DNA of 64,000 nt from Streptomyces sp. NBC_01465 (lineage in GTDB: Bacteria > Actinomycetota > Actinomycetes > Streptomycetales > Streptomycetaceae): positions 1,798,001 to 1,862,000 of the forward strand of contig NZ_CP109467.1 of the NCBI RefSeq assembly GCF_036227325.1, read 5' to 3'. Made by a program: the position numbers and the translations under genes. Shown piece by piece: positions 41,008-50,863 of the stretch. How positions within the stretch are numbered: position 1 is the first letter of the stretch; the number at the start of each line of letters is the position of its first letter. The notes under the pieces are model-generated. The model was not told the DNA's origin and made no database searches. It saw only the letters and a program-made list of their open reading frames with translations.

Positions 41008-42074
41008 TTGTCGGCTGCCCATCCTGCGTAGAAGAGTCCGAGTCCGACGATCACGCACATGCCCTGGATGATCCAGAAGCGGACCACCACAAGGACTTCG
41101 GACCAGCCCTTGAGTTCGAAGTGGTGCTGCAGTGGCGCCATCTTGAAGACGCGCTTGCCGGTCATCTTGAAGGAGCCGACCTGGATGACGACGGACATGG
41201 TGATGAGGACGAAGAGGCCGCCCAGGATCGCCATGAGGAATTCCGTACGGGAGCAGATCGCGAGACCCGCGAGTGCGCCGCCGAGGGCCAGCGAGCCTGT
41301 GTCACCCATGAAGATCTTGGCGGGCGAGGTGTTCCACCACAGGAAGCCGAAGCAGGCGCCCATCAGGGCCGAGGCGACGACGGCGAGGTCGAGCGGGTCG
41401 CGGACCTCGAAGCAGGCGCCGGGGTTGGTGAGGGTGGTGGCGTTGGCGCAGGACTCCTGGAACTGCCAGACACCGATGAAGGTGTACGCGCCGAAGACCA
41501 TCACCGAGGCGCCGGTGGCCAGTCCGTCGAGGCCGTCGGTGAGGTTCACACCGTTGGACATCGCCAGGATCATGAACAGCGCCCAGACGACGAACAGCAC
41601 CGGGCCGATCGACCAGCCGAAGTCCGTGACGAAGGAAAGCTTGGTGGAGGCTGCGGTGTTGCCGCGCGAGTCCGCGAACTGCAGGGCGAGGACCGCGAAG
41701 GCGATGCCGACGATCAGCTGGCCGGCCATCTTCGCCTTGGCCCGCAGGCCCAGCGAACGCTGCTTGACGATCTTGATGTAGTCGTCGAGGAAGCCGACCA
41801 GGCCCATGCCCGCCATGAGGAACAGGACGAGCAGACCCGAGAAGGTCGTGGGGGCGCCGGTGATCACCTTGGTGGCGAAGTACGCGATGAGCGTGGCCAG
41901 GATGAACGCGATGCCACCCATGGTCGGCGTACCGCGCTTGCCGTGGTGACCGCGCGGGCCGTCGTCACGGATGAACTGTCCGTACCCCTTGCGGGCCAGG
42001 AGCTTGATCAGCAGCGGGGTGCCGACCAGGGTCAGAAAGAGTCCGATGACTCCCGAGAAGAGAATCTGCTTCAT
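41004..42074 (-). CDS. mraY: Phospho-N-acetylmuramoyl-pentapeptide transferase (MraY)
   Basis: Makes lipid I from UDP-MurNAc-pentapeptide and undecaprenyl phosphate. The 356-residue protein has ten helices and a conserved cytoplasmic face: [16 protein letters not shown] with the Asp-Asp pair, [10 protein letters not shown] and [11 protein letters not shown], and the [12 protein letters not shown] loop. Its ATG overlaps the murF stop as ATGA, and its stop overlaps murD as GTGA. Confidence 0.97.
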   Translation of the reverse strand: MKQILFSGVIGLFLTLVGTPLLIKLLARKGYGQFIRDDGPRGHHGKRGTPTMGGIAFILATLIAYFATKVITGAPTTFSGLLVLFLMAGMGLVGFLDDYIKIVKQRSLGLRAKAKMAGQLIVGIAFAVLALQFADSRGNTAASTKLSFVTDFGWSIGPVLFVVWALFMILAMSNGVNLTDGLDGLATGASVMVFGAYTFIGVWQFQESCANATTLTNPGACFEVRDPLDLAVVASALMGACFGFLWWNTSPAKIFMGDTGSLALGGALAGLAICSRTEFLMAILGGLFVLITMSVVIQVGSFKMTGKRVFKMAPLQHHFELKGWSEVLVVVRFWIIQGMCVIVGLGLFYAGWAADK

Positions 42075-43486
42075 CGGGTGGCGACCTCGCCCTCGGTGGC
42101 GCCCTCGACCAGCGCGAGTGCCACCTTTTCCAGGCCGATGGACCTGGAAGCCTTCACCAGCACGACGTCTCCTGCGCGCAGTTCACTGCGCAGCAGGTCG
42201 ACGGCCGCCTGTGCGTCGGACACGTGCACCGACTCCTCACCCCACGAACCCTCGTTATAGGCGCCCAGTTGCAGCCAGGACGCTTCCCTGCCCCCGACTG
42301 CCACGAGCTTGCTGACGTTGAGCCGGACGGCGAGCCGTCCGACCGCGTCGTGCTCGGCGAGCGAATCGTCACCGAGTTCGGCCATGGGGCCGAGCACCGC
42401 CCACGTACGGCGCCCCTTGCCCATCGCCACGAGCGCGCGCAGGGCGGCTCGCATGGATTCGGGGTTCGCGTTGTAGGCGTCGTTGACAACCGTCACGCCG
42501 TCCGGACGCTCGGTGACCTCCATGCGCCAGCGGGACAGCGTGCCAGCCTCGGAGAGCGCCGTGGCGATCATGGAGGCGGACATGCCCAGCTCATGGGCGA
42601 CGGCGGCCGCGGCGAGCGCGTTCGACACGTGGTGCTCACCGTACAGCCGCATGGTCACGTCACTGCACCCGGAGGGTGTGTGCAGCGTGAAGGCAGGCTG
42701 TCCGGAGTCTGTGAGCCGGACATTGTCGGCACGGATGTCGGCGTCCGCGGCCTCGCCGAAGAGCAGGACGCGCGCCTTCGTGCGCGACGCCATGGCCCGT
42801 ACGAGCGGGTCGTCCGCATTGAGGACGGCCACGCCGCCCTCTTCGGCGGGCGGCAGGGTCTCGACCAACTCGCCCTTGGCCTGGGCGATCTGCTCGCGAC
42901 CGCCGAACTCGCCGATGTGGGCGGTCCCGACGTTCAGTACGACACCGATCTTCGGCGGCGTCAGCTCGGTCAGATAGCGGATGTGGCCGATCCCCCGGGC
43001 GCCCATCTCGAGGACGAGGTAGCGGGTGTCCTCGTCCGCGCGCAGGGCGCTCAGCGGCAGGCCGATCTCGCCGTTGAGGGAGCCGGGCGTCCAGACGGTC
43101 GGGCCGTGGCGCTGCAGCAGCTGCGCGGTCAGGTCCTTGGTGCTGGTCTTGCCGGCCGAACCGGTGAGGCCGACGACGGTCGCGCCGAGCCGCTGCACGA
43201 CGGCGCGAGCGAGGGCGCCGAGGGCGACCTCGACGTCGTCGACCACGATCGCGGGGACGCCGACGGGGCGGGTGGCCAGCACTGCTGCCGCACCCGCCTC
43301 GACGGCGCGCTGCGCGTAGTCGTGTCCGTCGACGTGCTCGCCGTCGAAGGCGGCGAAGAGGCTGCCGGACTCCACCAGGCGGGAGTCGATGACGACGGGA
43401 CCGGTGACCGTGAGGGACGGATCCGGTATGTCGCTGGACTGCCCGCCGACGATGGCGGTGATCTCGGCGAGGGAGAGGGCGATCAC
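42071..43486 (-). CDS. murF: UDP-N-acetylmuramoyl-tripeptide-D-alanyl-D-alanine ligase
   Basis: Adds D-Ala-D-Ala, the last cytoplasmic step of the stem peptide. The 471 residues carry the ATP loop [16 protein letters not shown], the central [12 protein letters not shown] and [10 protein letters not shown] motifs, and the domain-3 signature [15 protein letters not shown]. The GTG start overlaps the murE stop by one base (TAGTG), so MurE and MurF are made together. Confidence 0.97.
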   Translation of the reverse strand: MIALSLAEITAIVGGQSSDIPDPSLTVTGPVVIDSRLVESGSLFAAFDGEHVDGHDYAQRAVEAGAAAVLATRPVGVPAIVVDDVEVALGALARAVVQRLGATVVGLTGSAGKTSTKDLTAQLLQRHGPTVWTPGSLNGEIGLPLSALRADEDTRYLVLEMGARGIGHIRYLTELTPPKIGVVLNVGTAHIGEFGGREQIAQAKGELVETLPPAEEGGVAVLNADDPLVRAMASRTKARVLLFGEAADADIRADNVRLTDSGQPAFTLHTPSGCSDVTMRLYGEHHVSNALAAAAVAHELGMSASMIATALSEAGTLSRWRMEVTERPDGVTVVNDAYNANPESMRAALRALVAMGKGRRTWAVLGPMAELGDDSLAEHDAVGRLAVRLNVSKLVAVGGREASWLQLGAYNEGSWGEESVHVSDAQAAVDLLRSELRAGDVVLVKASRSIGLEKVALALVEGATEGEVATR

Positions 43487-45012
43487 TACTTCATCCCTGA
43501 CTGTTTCTGGATGGCGGTACGGAGCACGGAACGGTCGTCGAAGGGGCGTACCACTCCGGCGAGGTCCTGGCCCTGTTCGTGGCCCTTGCCCGCGATCAGC
43601 ACCGTGTCCCCGGGCTGGGCGCGTGCGACGGCGGCGGCGATGGCGGCGGCCCGGTCTGCGTCGACCAGGACGTCGCCGCGCTCGTGCACGGGCACCTCTG
43701 CGGCGCCCGCGAGCATCGCGGCGAGGATCGCGAGGGGGTCCTCGGAGCGGGGGTTGTCGGACGTCAGTACAGCGGTGTCGGCGAGACGGGCGGCGGCTGC
43801 GCCCATCGGGCCGCGTTTGGTGGTGTCGCGGTCGCCGCCGCAGCCGAGCACGATGTGCAGCTTGCCCTCGGTGACCTTGCGCAGGGCGCGCAGCACCGAT
43901 TCGACGGCGTCCGTCTTGTGCGCGTAGTCGACCACGGCGAGGTACGGCTGCCCGGCGTCGACGCGCTCCAGACGGCCGGGGACGCCGGGTACGGCGGCGA
44001 TGCCGTCGGCCGCGGTCTGCGGGTCGATGCCGGCGACGGCGAGTGTGACGATCGCGGCCAGCGCGTTCGCCACGTTGAAGGGGCCGGCCAGCGGGGACTT
44101 GGCGCGGATGCGCTCGCCCTTGGGGCCGACCGCCGTGAACGTCGAGTCCATCGGGCCGACTTGGATGTCCTCGGTCCGCCAGTCAGCGTCGGGGTGACCC
44201 TCGGCGGAGAAGGTGGTGACGGGCACGCCCGCCTCCGTGACGAGCCTGCGGCCGTACTCGTCGTCGAAGTTGACCACGCCGACGCGGCTGCGCTCGGGGG
44301 TGAACAGCTGTGCCTTCGCCTGGAAGTAGTCCTCCATCCCGGAGTGGAATTCCATGTGCTCGGGGCTGAGGTTGTTGAAGACGGCGACGTCGAAGACGCA
44401 GCCGTCGACCCGGCCGAGCACCAGCGCGTGGCTGGAGACCTCCATGGCGACCGACTCGACGCCGCGTTCGCGCATCACCGCGAACAGGGCCTGCAGATCG
44501 GTGGCTTCGGGGGTGGTGCGCTCGGACTTGATGCGCTCGTCGCCGATGCGCATCTCGACCGTACCGATGAGGCCGGACCGCTGGCCCGCGGCGCGGATGC
44601 CGCCCTCCACGAGGTACGCGGTGGTGGTCTTGCCCGAGGTGCCGGTGATGCCGATCTGGAGGAGCTCGCGGCCGGGGCGGCCGTAGATCTCGGCGGCCAG
44701 TTCGCCCATCACGGCACGCGGGTCGGGCACGGTGAGGACCGGCAGGCCGGTCGCCGCGGCGCGCTCGGCGCCCGCCGGGTCGGTGAGGATCGCGGCGGCT
44801 CCGAGGCCTGCGGCCTGTTCGGCGAAGTCGGCGCCGTGGAAGCGGGCGCCGGGCAGGGCCGCGTACAGATCTCCGGGACGTACCGCCCTGGAGTCGTGCG
44901 TGATGCCGGTGACCTCACCGGCGCCCGGTGCCGTGACACTCAGCCGGTCGGCCAGCGACCCCAGGGGGGTCGGGCGGACCTCGGCCGGACGGGGCGCTCC
45001 CGGATAGGTCAC
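43486..45012 (-). CDS. murE: UDP-MurNAc-L-Ala-D-Glu:diamino acid ligase (MurE)
   Basis: Adds the third, diamino residue of the stem peptide, expected to be LL-diaminopimelate in Streptomyces. The ATP loop is ITGTSGKTTTAYLV, with MEVSSHALVLGRV, NLSPEHMEFHSGMEDYF and the DNPR motif (SDNPRSED) that reads DAP. The GTG of VTYPGAPRPA has AGAAGGA eight bases upstream and gives 508 residues, matching the family. An in-frame GTG at 45147 would add 45 residues, leaving only a 14-base gap to ftsI, but its ribosome site is weak. Confidence 0.95.
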   Translation of the reverse strand: MTYPGAPRPAEVRPTPLGSLADRLSVTAPGAGEVTGITHDSRAVRPGDLYAALPGARFHGADFAEQAAGLGAAAILTDPAGAERAAATGLPVLTVPDPRAVMGELAAEIYGRPGRELLQIGITGTSGKTTTAYLVEGGIRAAGQRSGLIGTVEMRIGDERIKSERTTPEATDLQALFAVMRERGVESVAMEVSSHALVLGRVDGCVFDVAVFNNLSPEHMEFHSGMEDYFQAKAQLFTPERSRVGVVNFDDEYGRRLVTEAGVPVTTFSAEGHPDADWRTEDIQVGPMDSTFTAVGPKGERIRAKSPLAGPFNVANALAAIVTLAVAGIDPQTAADGIAAVPGVPGRLERVDAGQPYLAVVDYAHKTDAVESVLRALRKVTEGKLHIVLGCGGDRDTTKRGPMGAAAARLADTAVLTSDNPRSEDPLAILAAMLAGAAEVPVHERGDVLVDADRAAAIAAAVARAQPGDTVLIAGKGHEQGQDLAGVVRPFDDRSVLRTAIQKQSGMK

Positions 45013-45161
45013 AAAGGCGTCCTTCTGGGTGGTTTGGGACTGATCAGCATGGTGCACGGCGGTGAGCGTACCGGGCTCACCCGGCCCGCCGCGAAGTGAG
45101 GTGCCGGGGGCGCGGCGGTTCCCGGAATCCTGGGTGATGGTCGTCACGAGTGGTTCCCGGG

Positions 45162-47135
45162 TCAGTGGTCGGGGTCGAATTCGACCGGCAGGTTGGGCGA
45201 TGCGGCGCCGGTGGGCGGTACCTGGAGGGTCTTCAGGGCGAACTCCATGACCTTCTTGTAGACGGGGCCGCAGATCTGGCCGCCGAAGTAGCTGCCCTTG
45301 GTGGGGTTCTGGATGGCGCAGTACACGGTGATGCGCGGGTTGTCGGCGGGCGCGAAGCCTGCGAAGGAGGCCGTGTAGCCGCGGTAGCGGCCGGTCTTGG
45401 GGTCGACGCGGTTGGCGGTTCCGGTCTTGCCCGCGACCCGGTAGCCCGGAATCTTGGCCTTGACGCCGGTGCCCTGCTCGTCGCCGACGACCGACTCGAG
45501 CATCTTCGCGAGCGTCTTCGCGGTCTTCTCGCTGACGACCCGGGTCTTCTTCGGGGCCTCGGCCGGGGTGAAGCGGCCGTCGGAGCCCGTGGTGCCGCGG
45601 ATCAGCGTGGGCGTGATGCGTACGCCGCCGTTGGCGATCGTCGAGTAGACGGAGGCCGCCTGCATGGCATTGAGCGAGAGGCCCTGGCCGAACGGGATCG
45701 TGTACTGCTGCGAGGTGGACCAGTCCTGCGGCTTGGCCAGGATGCCGGGCGTTTCGCCGGGGTAGTCCAGGCCGGTCGGGGAGCCGATGCCGAACTTGCG
45801 GAGGTAGGAGTAGAGGACCTGGTTGGCCTGGGGCTGGGTCTTGCCGAGCTGGCCGGCCGCCAGGATGGTGCCGATGTTGGAGGACTTGGAGAGGACGCCG
45901 TTGAGCGTCAGGTACCAGGTCTTGTGGTCGATGTCGTCCTTGAAGAGCCGGTCGCCGCGGTGCAGCCGGTTGGGGACGGTGACATGGGTGTCGGCGGTGG
46001 CCGCGCCCTCTTCCAGTACGGCGGCCATGGACATGACCTTGGAGGTCGAGCCGGGTTCGAACGCGTCCTGGAGGGCCGCGTTGCCGAGGTTGTCCGGGCT
46101 GGCCTTGGAGAGGTCGTTGGGGTCGAAGCCGGGGGCGTTGGCCATGGCCAGGACCTCGCCGGTCTTGTTGTCCTGCACTATCACGTAGCCGCGGTCCGCC
46201 TTGGACTCCTTCACCTGGTCGGTGATGGCCTTCTGGGCGTACCACTGGAGGTCGCGGTCGATGGTGAGCGCGATGTCGGAGCCCTGGACGGCGGGAGTCT
46301 CCTGGGTGCCGACCGTGGGCACCAGGCGGCCGCCGGCCTGGGCGTACCGGATCTTGCCGTCCTTGCCGGCCAGCTGCTTGTTCAGCGAGGACTCCAGGCC
46401 GCCCGCGCCCTTTCCTTCGGCGTTGACCCAGCCCAGTATCCCGGCGGCGAGATCGCCGTTGGGGTACACGCGCTTGCTGGTGGGGACGTTGAAGATGCCG
46501 GCCAGGACGCTGCTGATCTCGGTGCCCTTGGGGGCCTTCGCCTGCGCGGCCGAGGCCTTCTTGGTGAAGACGCCCTGCAGGTCCTTGATCTGCTTCCAGA
46601 CCTGGGGGGTCTGGCGGCTCGCGAGCTTCACGTAGCGCGTCTTGGGGGTCTTGAGCTTCTTGGTGAGCTCCGCCGCGTCCGCGCCGAGGATCGGCGCGAG
46701 GAGCGTGCCCGCCTGCTCCGGGGCGTCCGGGGCGCCGGTCGCCTTCGCGGTGAACATCGTCGGGTCGGCCGTGATGTCGTACGCGTCGACGCTGGTGGCC
46801 AGGGCGACGCCGCCGCGGTCGGTGATCTGGCCGCGCTCGGCGGTCAGCGTGACGTCCTGGTAGCGGTTCTTCTCGGCCTTGGCCGCGTACGCGCTCGCAT
46901 CGACGGCCTGCACCTGCAGCAGCCGTACGACGAAGGCCAGCATCACCAGCGTCAGACCGAGGCTGACCAGCCGCAGCCGGGGGCGGGGGCTGCCGAGGCG
47001 CAGCGTGCGCGCGGAAGCGGCCTTGGACGCGGGGCGCGGACGGCGCTGCGCGGGGCGCGACGGGCGTGCGGGGCGCGCCTGGCGTGCGGGCGCGGGGACG
47101 CGGCGGCGCGGTGGATCTGGCTGCTTGGGCGGCAC
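45162..47135 (-). CDS. ftsI: Septal penicillin-binding protein 3 (FtsI/PBP2B, class B)
   Basis: Transpeptidase that cross-links septal peptidoglycan with FtsW. The 657 residues start with a basic Pro/Arg-rich cytoplasmic tail (1-60), a membrane helix (LVSLGLTLVMLAFVVRLLQV), the pedestal domain and the transpeptidase. Active-site motifs are EPGSTSKVMS (SxxK Ser and Lys), KSSNIG (SxN) and AGKTGTAN (KTG). GTG start, AGGTGA site; four bases after ftsL. The gap to murE is 149 bases. Confidence 0.96.
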   Translation of the reverse strand: MPPKQPDPPRRRVPAPARQARPARPSRPAQRRPRPASKAASARTLRLGSPRPRLRLVSLGLTLVMLAFVVRLLQVQAVDASAYAAKAEKNRYQDVTLTAERGQITDRGGVALATSVDAYDITADPTMFTAKATGAPDAPEQAGTLLAPILGADAAELTKKLKTPKTRYVKLASRQTPQVWKQIKDLQGVFTKKASAAQAKAPKGTEISSVLAGIFNVPTSKRVYPNGDLAAGILGWVNAEGKGAGGLESSLNKQLAGKDGKIRYAQAGGRLVPTVGTQETPAVQGSDIALTIDRDLQWYAQKAITDQVKESKADRGYVIVQDNKTGEVLAMANAPGFDPNDLSKASPDNLGNAALQDAFEPGSTSKVMSMAAVLEEGAATADTHVTVPNRLHRGDRLFKDDIDHKTWYLTLNGVLSKSSNIGTILAAGQLGKTQPQANQVLYSYLRKFGIGSPTGLDYPGETPGILAKPQDWSTSQQYTIPFGQGLSLNAMQAASVYSTIANGGVRITPTLIRGTTGSDGRFTPAEAPKKTRVVSEKTAKTLAKMLESVVGDEQGTGVKAKIPGYRVAGKTGTANRVDPKTGRYRGYTASFAGFAPADNPRITVYCAIQNPTKGSYFGGQICGPVYKKVMEFALKTLQVPPTGAASPNLPVEFDPDH

Positions 47136-47139
47136 TGCG

Positions 47140-47694
47140 TCACCTGCCGGGGGTCTGGGTCGGCTTCGTGGACGTAACGGCGGACGGGTGCGCGGCGCTG
47201 CCCGGGCGGGTGCCCGTGGGGGACGGCAGGGGCGGGCTCGCGCTGCCGGAGGGCGGGGCTGTCGCCGAAGGGGTCGGCGTGGGCGTCGGCGTCGGCGAGG
47301 CCGGGACCACCAGGGCCTGGGGCACGGCCGAGGCCGCTCCGGGGACGCCCTTGACCGAGCCGTCGGGGTTGAGGAAGGCGGGGGCGTCGCCGGGGACCAT
47401 GCCGAGCTCACGGGCCCGCTGCTCCAGCGCGTCGGGCGCGGAACGGTCGTCGACGTCGCGCTGCAGTGCCTGCTGCTCGTCGGTGAGTTCGGTGGTCTTC
47501 TTCTTGAGGTCGTTCAGCCGGAACGATCCGGCATTGAGCGCCGAGTTGAGCAGCAGCAGCGTGATCAGGCCGCCGCCCAGGAGCACGACGACCAGCAGGA
47601 CGAAGGGCGTACGCGCCGCGGTGTTGGGCCCGGACGGCAGCATCCGCGCGAGCCGTGCGGCCCGCCCCTTCAACTGCCTGGCCGCTGTGGTCAT
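47140..47694 (-). CDS. ftsL: Cell division protein FtsL
   Basis: Short bitopic protein of 184 residues that bridges FtsQ/DivIC and FtsW/FtsI. One membrane helix ([21 protein letters not shown]) follows a basic N-terminus, and a leucine-zipper-like coiled coil ([24 protein letters not shown]) lies outside. The C-terminal third is Pro/Thr/Ser-rich and disordered. Sequence similarity is low across bacteria, so the call rests on position between rsmH and ftsI and on topology. The ATG overlaps the rsmH stop (ATGA). Confidence 0.9.
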   Translation of the reverse strand: MTTAARQLKGRAARLARMLPSGPNTAARTPFVLLVVVLLGGGLITLLLLNSALNAGSFRLNDLKKKTTELTDEQQALQRDVDDRSAPDALEQRARELGMVPGDAPAFLNPDGSVKGVPGAASAVPQALVVPASPTPTPTPTPSATAPPSGSASPPLPSPTGTRPGSAAHPSAVTSTKPTQTPGR

Positions 47695-48647
47695 ACCGCC
47701 TCCTCGCGGATGCGCTGCGCACCCCGCAGCCGTGCGGGGGCCGCGCGCCGGTTCTCGGCGACCTCTTCCTCGGTGGGCAGCTCCGCGCCCCGGGTGAGGA
47801 GCTTCAGCCGCGGCTGGTAGCGCTCGGGCACCACGGGCAGGCCGGGCGGCGCGGTGTTGGCGGCGCCGGCCGCGAACACCTGCTTGACCAGGCGGTCTTC
47901 GAGCGAGTGGTACGAGAGCACCGCGATCCGGCCGCCGACCGCGAGGGCCTTCACCGCGGCCGGGATCGCCCGCTCCAGGACGGAGAGTTCACCGTTGACC
48001 TCGATGCGCAGGGCCTGGAAGGTGCGCTTGGCGGGGTTGCCGCCGGTGCGCTTGGCGGCCTGCGGGAGGGAGTCGCGGATCAGCTCCACGAGGCGGGCGC
48101 TGTTGGTGAACGGTTCCTTCTCGCGCTCGCGCACCACGGCGGAGACGATCCGCTTGGCCTGCTTCTCCTCGCCGTACTGGCGCAGGATCCGCACCAGCTC
48201 GCCGGGCGGATAGGTGTTGAGGACCTCGGCGGCGCTGACGCCCGTCGTCTGGTCCATGCGCATGTCGAGCGGGGCGTCCTGGGCGTACGCGAAACCGCGG
48301 TCGGCCTCGTCGAGCTGCATCGAGGAGACGCCGAGGTCGAAGAGGACGCCCTGGACGCGCGGGATCTCCAGCCGTTCCAGGACCTCGGGCAGCTCGTCGT
48401 AGACGGCGTGCACCAGGGTGGCCCGCTCCCCGAAGGGCGCGAGGCGCTCGCCGGAGAGGCGCAGCGCCTCCTTGTCGCGGTCGAGGGCGACGAGCCGGGC
48501 GGCGGGGAACGTGGAGAGGAGTGCCTCGCTGTGGCCGCCGAGGCCGAGCGTGCAGTCGACGACCACCGCTCCGGGCTCGGCGAGTGCCGGGGCCAACACG
48601 TCCAGGCATCGCTGGAGCATCACCGGGACATGTCGGGTCTCGCTCAT
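47691..48647 (-). CDS. rsmH: 16S rRNA m4C1402 methyltransferase RsmH (MraW)
   Basis: Methylates N4 of C1402 in the ribosomal P-site region. The 318 residues begin with [16 protein letters not shown] and the SAM motif [36 protein letters not shown] and the [18 protein letters not shown] region are family-specific. ATG with a TGAGAGGG site. First recognised gene of the dcw operon; a possible 58-codon leader ORF and a sigma-70 promoter precede it. Confidence 0.96.
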   Translation of the reverse strand: MSETRHVPVMLQRCLDVLAPALAEPGAVVVDCTLGLGGHSEALLSTFPAARLVALDRDKEALRLSGERLAPFGERATLVHAVYDELPEVLERLEIPRVQGVLFDLGVSSMQLDEADRGFAYAQDAPLDMRMDQTTGVSAAEVLNTYPPGELVRILRQYGEEKQAKRIVSAVVREREKEPFTNSARLVELIRDSLPQAAKRTGGNPAKRTFQALRIEVNGELSVLERAIPAAVKALAVGGRIAVLSYHSLEDRLVKQVFAAGAANTAPPGLPVVPERYQPRLKLLTRGAELPTEEEVAENRRAAPARLRGAQRIREEAV

Positions 48648-48655
48648 GCGCCCTC

Positions 48656-48832
48656 TCAGGTACGGCGCGGTCGCACGTACGGCCGGGTCCCCGCCCGCTC
48701 GGAAGGGGAACGGCCTGCCGGCGCCGGTTGAGGGGCGTCGGCCGGCCGGCGAGCGGGAGAGGGCCGAGCCGTGCGTACGCCGCGCATGCGGGGGTGTGCG
48801 GGCTTAAGTTCGTCAAGCACGAGGGGGCGCAT
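48656..48832 (-). CDS. Possible 58-codon leader ORF upstream of rsmH
   Basis: On the minus strand the predicted transcript begins near 48845. Immediately after it comes GGAGG, four bases, then ATG. The encoded Arg/Pro-rich 58 residues (start [18 protein letters not shown], end YVRPRRT) have no known motif. The stop is just eight bases before the rsmH ATG, and rsmH's own ribosome site spans the junction, a typical coupling arrangement. Third-position GC is only about 70-75%, lower than for the surrounding genes, so a real protein is doubtful; a translated leader is the better reading. Confidence 0.4.
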   Translation of the reverse strand: MRPLVLDELKPAHPRMRGVRTARPSPARRPADAPQPAPAGRSPSERAGTRPYVRPRRT

Positions 48833-48851
48833 CACGCCTCCGGTTCGCGTC

Positions 48852-48879
48852 ACTTTAGTCCACTCGTACCGCCGGTCAA
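48852..48879 (-). promoter_or_regulatory. Predicted sigma-70 promoter of the dcw operon
   Basis: On the minus strand, TTGACC (-35) and TAAAGT (-10) are 16 bases apart. This is the best promoter match in the window and lies about 200 bases upstream of rsmH, at the head of the division and cell-wall cluster. Confidence 0.75.
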
Positions 48880-48888
48880 TCAACCGGC
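48871..48888. promoter_or_regulatory. Inverted repeat overlapping the dcw -35 element
   Basis: GCCGGT, CAATCA, ACCGGC: a perfect 6-6-6 dyad that includes the -35 hexamer. A protein bound here would occlude RNA polymerase, so it is a candidate operator. There is no mraZ in the window, and the repeat is not a set of MraZ-type direct repeats. Confidence 0.45.
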
Positions 48889-49030
48889 CAGCGCGCCGCG
48901 CGGCAGGTCTTTCACTCGAACGGGTCACAGAGGGTCAGGCTTGTGGGGTAGGTCACACGGGGTCGAGTTGACGGTATTTTTCCGACCCCTTGGCGGGACT
49001 CCGAGATCAGCTCCGATTACCGTCGTAGAC

Positions 49031-49597
49031 ATGTCGACCCCTGCGCACCTCCCCGGAGAGCCCAGCCCCGCCCGCCCTCACCTCACCGTCCGTCACGGTG
49101 GCACGGTGACCGACCGGCTCGTCGAAGCGAACCGCCGGTACGCGGCCGACTTCCAGGACCCCGGCATGGGCGCCGCACCGGTCCTGCACGTCGCCGTGGT
49201 GGCCTGCATGGACGCCCGCCTCGACCTGCACGCCGCGCTCGGCCTGGAGCTCGGCGACTGCCACACGATCCGCAACGCGGGCGGCGTGGTCACCGACGAC
49301 GCGATACGTTCGCTCACCATCAGCCAGCGCGCTCTGGGAACACGGAGCGTCATACTGATCCACCACACCAGCTGCGGCCTCGAGAGCCTCACCGAGGACT
49401 TCCGGCAGGAGCTGGAGCAGGAAGTGGGCCAGCGGCCGGCCTGGGCCGTGGAATCGTTCAAGGACGTCGATCAGGACGTACGCCAGTCGATGCAGCGCGT
49501 ACGGACCTCTCCGTTCCTCCTGCACACCGACGACGTGCGCGGTTTTGTCTTCGACGTGAAGACGGGACTGCTGCGCGAGATTGATCCGGTCGCGTAG
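49031..49597 (+). CDS. Beta-class carbonic anhydrase
   Basis: A 188-residue zinc enzyme that interconverts CO2 and bicarbonate. The zinc Cys and the Asp-Arg dyad are in VVACMDARLD, and the remaining zinc ligands His and Cys are in IHHTSCGL. NAGGVVTDDAIRSL is the conserved loop. I use the ATG of MSTPAHLPG; no ribosome site precedes it, and GTG at 49106 (VTDRLVEANRRYAADF) with GGTGG upstream is a plausible alternative start. Transcribed divergently from the dcw cluster. Confidence 0.93.
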   Translation: MSTPAHLPGEPSPARPHLTVRHGGTVTDRLVEANRRYAADFQDPGMGAAPVLHVAVVACMDARLDLHAALGLELGDCHTIRNAGGVVTDDAIRSLTISQRALGTRSVILIHHTSCGLESLTEDFRQELEQEVGQRPAWAVESFKDVDQDVRQSMQRVRTSPFLLHTDDVRGFVFDVKTGLLREIDPVA

Positions 49598-49641
49598 GAC
49601 GGCGTAAGAAAATACGGCAAACCCCGGCATATCCCGCTCAC

Positions 49642-49650
49642 TTGTCCACA
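49642..49650 (+). promoter_or_regulatory. Consensus Streptomyces DnaA box
   Basis: TTGTCCACA, the preferred DnaA-binding sequence of Streptomyces, occurs between the carbonic anhydrase gene and the MoxR operon. A single box could titrate DnaA or modulate the MoxR operon promoter. Chance occurrence is possible. Confidence 0.4.
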
Positions 49651-49801
49651 GGCGAGTGACACGAAGCGGTAACGGCAACAAGAATGCGAGTGTGACACCT
49701 CGCCCGGTCGAACCATCCGGGCGTGGTGTTCGTATTTCGGGGTGGGCCGGGCCGTCTGAATCGTGTCGGCCCGTGGAGTGGTACGGGCCGAGGAGGGCCG
49801 G

Positions 49802-50863
49802 GTGACGACCTATGACGATCGAGCGAGCCTCACAGATCTGACCACCACAGCGGAGCGTGTCCGCAGGTCGGTGGAGGGTGTGATCGAGGGCAAGCCGGAG
49901 GTCGTACGGCTTTCGCTGACCGTGCTCCTCGCCGAGGGACACCTCTTGATCGAGGATGTGCCCGGCGTGGGCAAGACGATGCTGGCGAAGGCGCTGGCAC
50001 GGTCCATCGACTGTTCGGTACGGCGGATCCAGTTCACGCCTGACCTGCTGCCGTCCGACATCACCGGTGTGTCGATATTCGACCAGCAGCGGCGGGACTT
50101 CGAGTTCAAGCCCGGGGCGATCTTCGCGCAGATCGTGATCGGCGACGAGATCAACCGCGCGTCGCCCAAGACCCAGTCGGCGCTACTGGAGTCGATGGAG
50201 GAGCGCCAGGTCACCATCGACGGGCAGACGTACGAACTGCCCAGTCCCTTCATGGTCATCGCCACCCAGAACCCGGTGGAGATGGAGGGCACCTATCCGC
50301 TCCCCGAGGCACAGCGCGACCGCTTCATGGCGCGGGTCTCGATCGGTTATCCCAGCGCGGAGGCCGAGCTGCAGATGCTCGATGTGCACGGCGGGGTCTC
50401 GCCGTTGGACGATCTGCAGCCGGTGGCGCACGCGCACGACATGGTGAAGCTGATCGACGCGGTGCGGACGGTACATGTCGCCGATTCGGTACGGCGGTAC
50501 GCGGTGGAGCTCGTCTCGGCCACCCGTAACCACCCGGATCTCAGACTCGGGGCCTCACCGCGTGCGACGCTCCATCTGCTGCGGGCCGCCAAGGCGTCCG
50601 CCGCGCTCAGCGGGCGCGACTACGCACTGCCCGACGACATCCAGGCGCTGGCCGTGGCGGTGCTCGCGCACCGGCTGCTGCCCACGGCGCAGGCGCAGTT
50701 GAACCGCAGGACCGCCGAGCAGGTGGTGACGGAGATCCTGCAGCGCACGCCCGTACCGAGCGGCGCCGCGCCGGGCAACGGCCCTGCCGCGGGCCGCCAG
50801 GCGCCGCCGCCCGGCGCGCCTCCCGTCTACAACCACCAGCAGCCCGGCACGCGGCGGCTGTGA
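49802..50863 (+). CDS. MoxR-type AAA+ ATPase
   Basis: A 353-residue MoxR/RavA-like ATPase with Walker [14 protein letters not shown], Walker [21 protein letters not shown], sensor 1 [10 protein letters not shown] and arginine finger region PEAQRDRFM. The C-terminus is Pro/Gly-rich. MoxR proteins act as chaperones for metal insertion or complex assembly together with VWA/DUF58 proteins. The GTG start has AGGAGG five bases upstream. The DUF58 gene overlaps its stop. Confidence 0.94.
   Translation: MTTYDDRASLTDLTTTAERVRRSVEGVIEGKPEVVRLSLTVLLAEGHLLIEDVPGVGKTMLAKALARSIDCSVRRIQFTPDLLPSDITGVSIFDQQRRDFEFKPGAIFAQIVIGDEINRASPKTQSALLESMEERQVTIDGQTYELPSPFMVIATQNPVEMEGTYPLPEAQRDRFMARVSIGYPSAEAELQMLDVHGGVSPLDDLQPVAHAHDMVKLIDAVRTVHVADSVRRYAVELVSATRNHPDLRLGASPRATLHLLRAAKASAALSGRDYALPDDIQALAVAVLAHRLLPTAQAQLNRRTAEQVVTEILQRTPVPSGAAPGNGPAAGRQAPPPGAPPVYNHQQPGTRRL

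Noticed and set aside
43486..45147. MurE starting at GTG 45147 (45 extra residues)
   Set aside because: Third-position GC falls in the extra part, the ribosome site is weak and the resulting 553 residues exceed the family norm; the GTG at 45012 with AGAAGGA is preferred. Not excluded.
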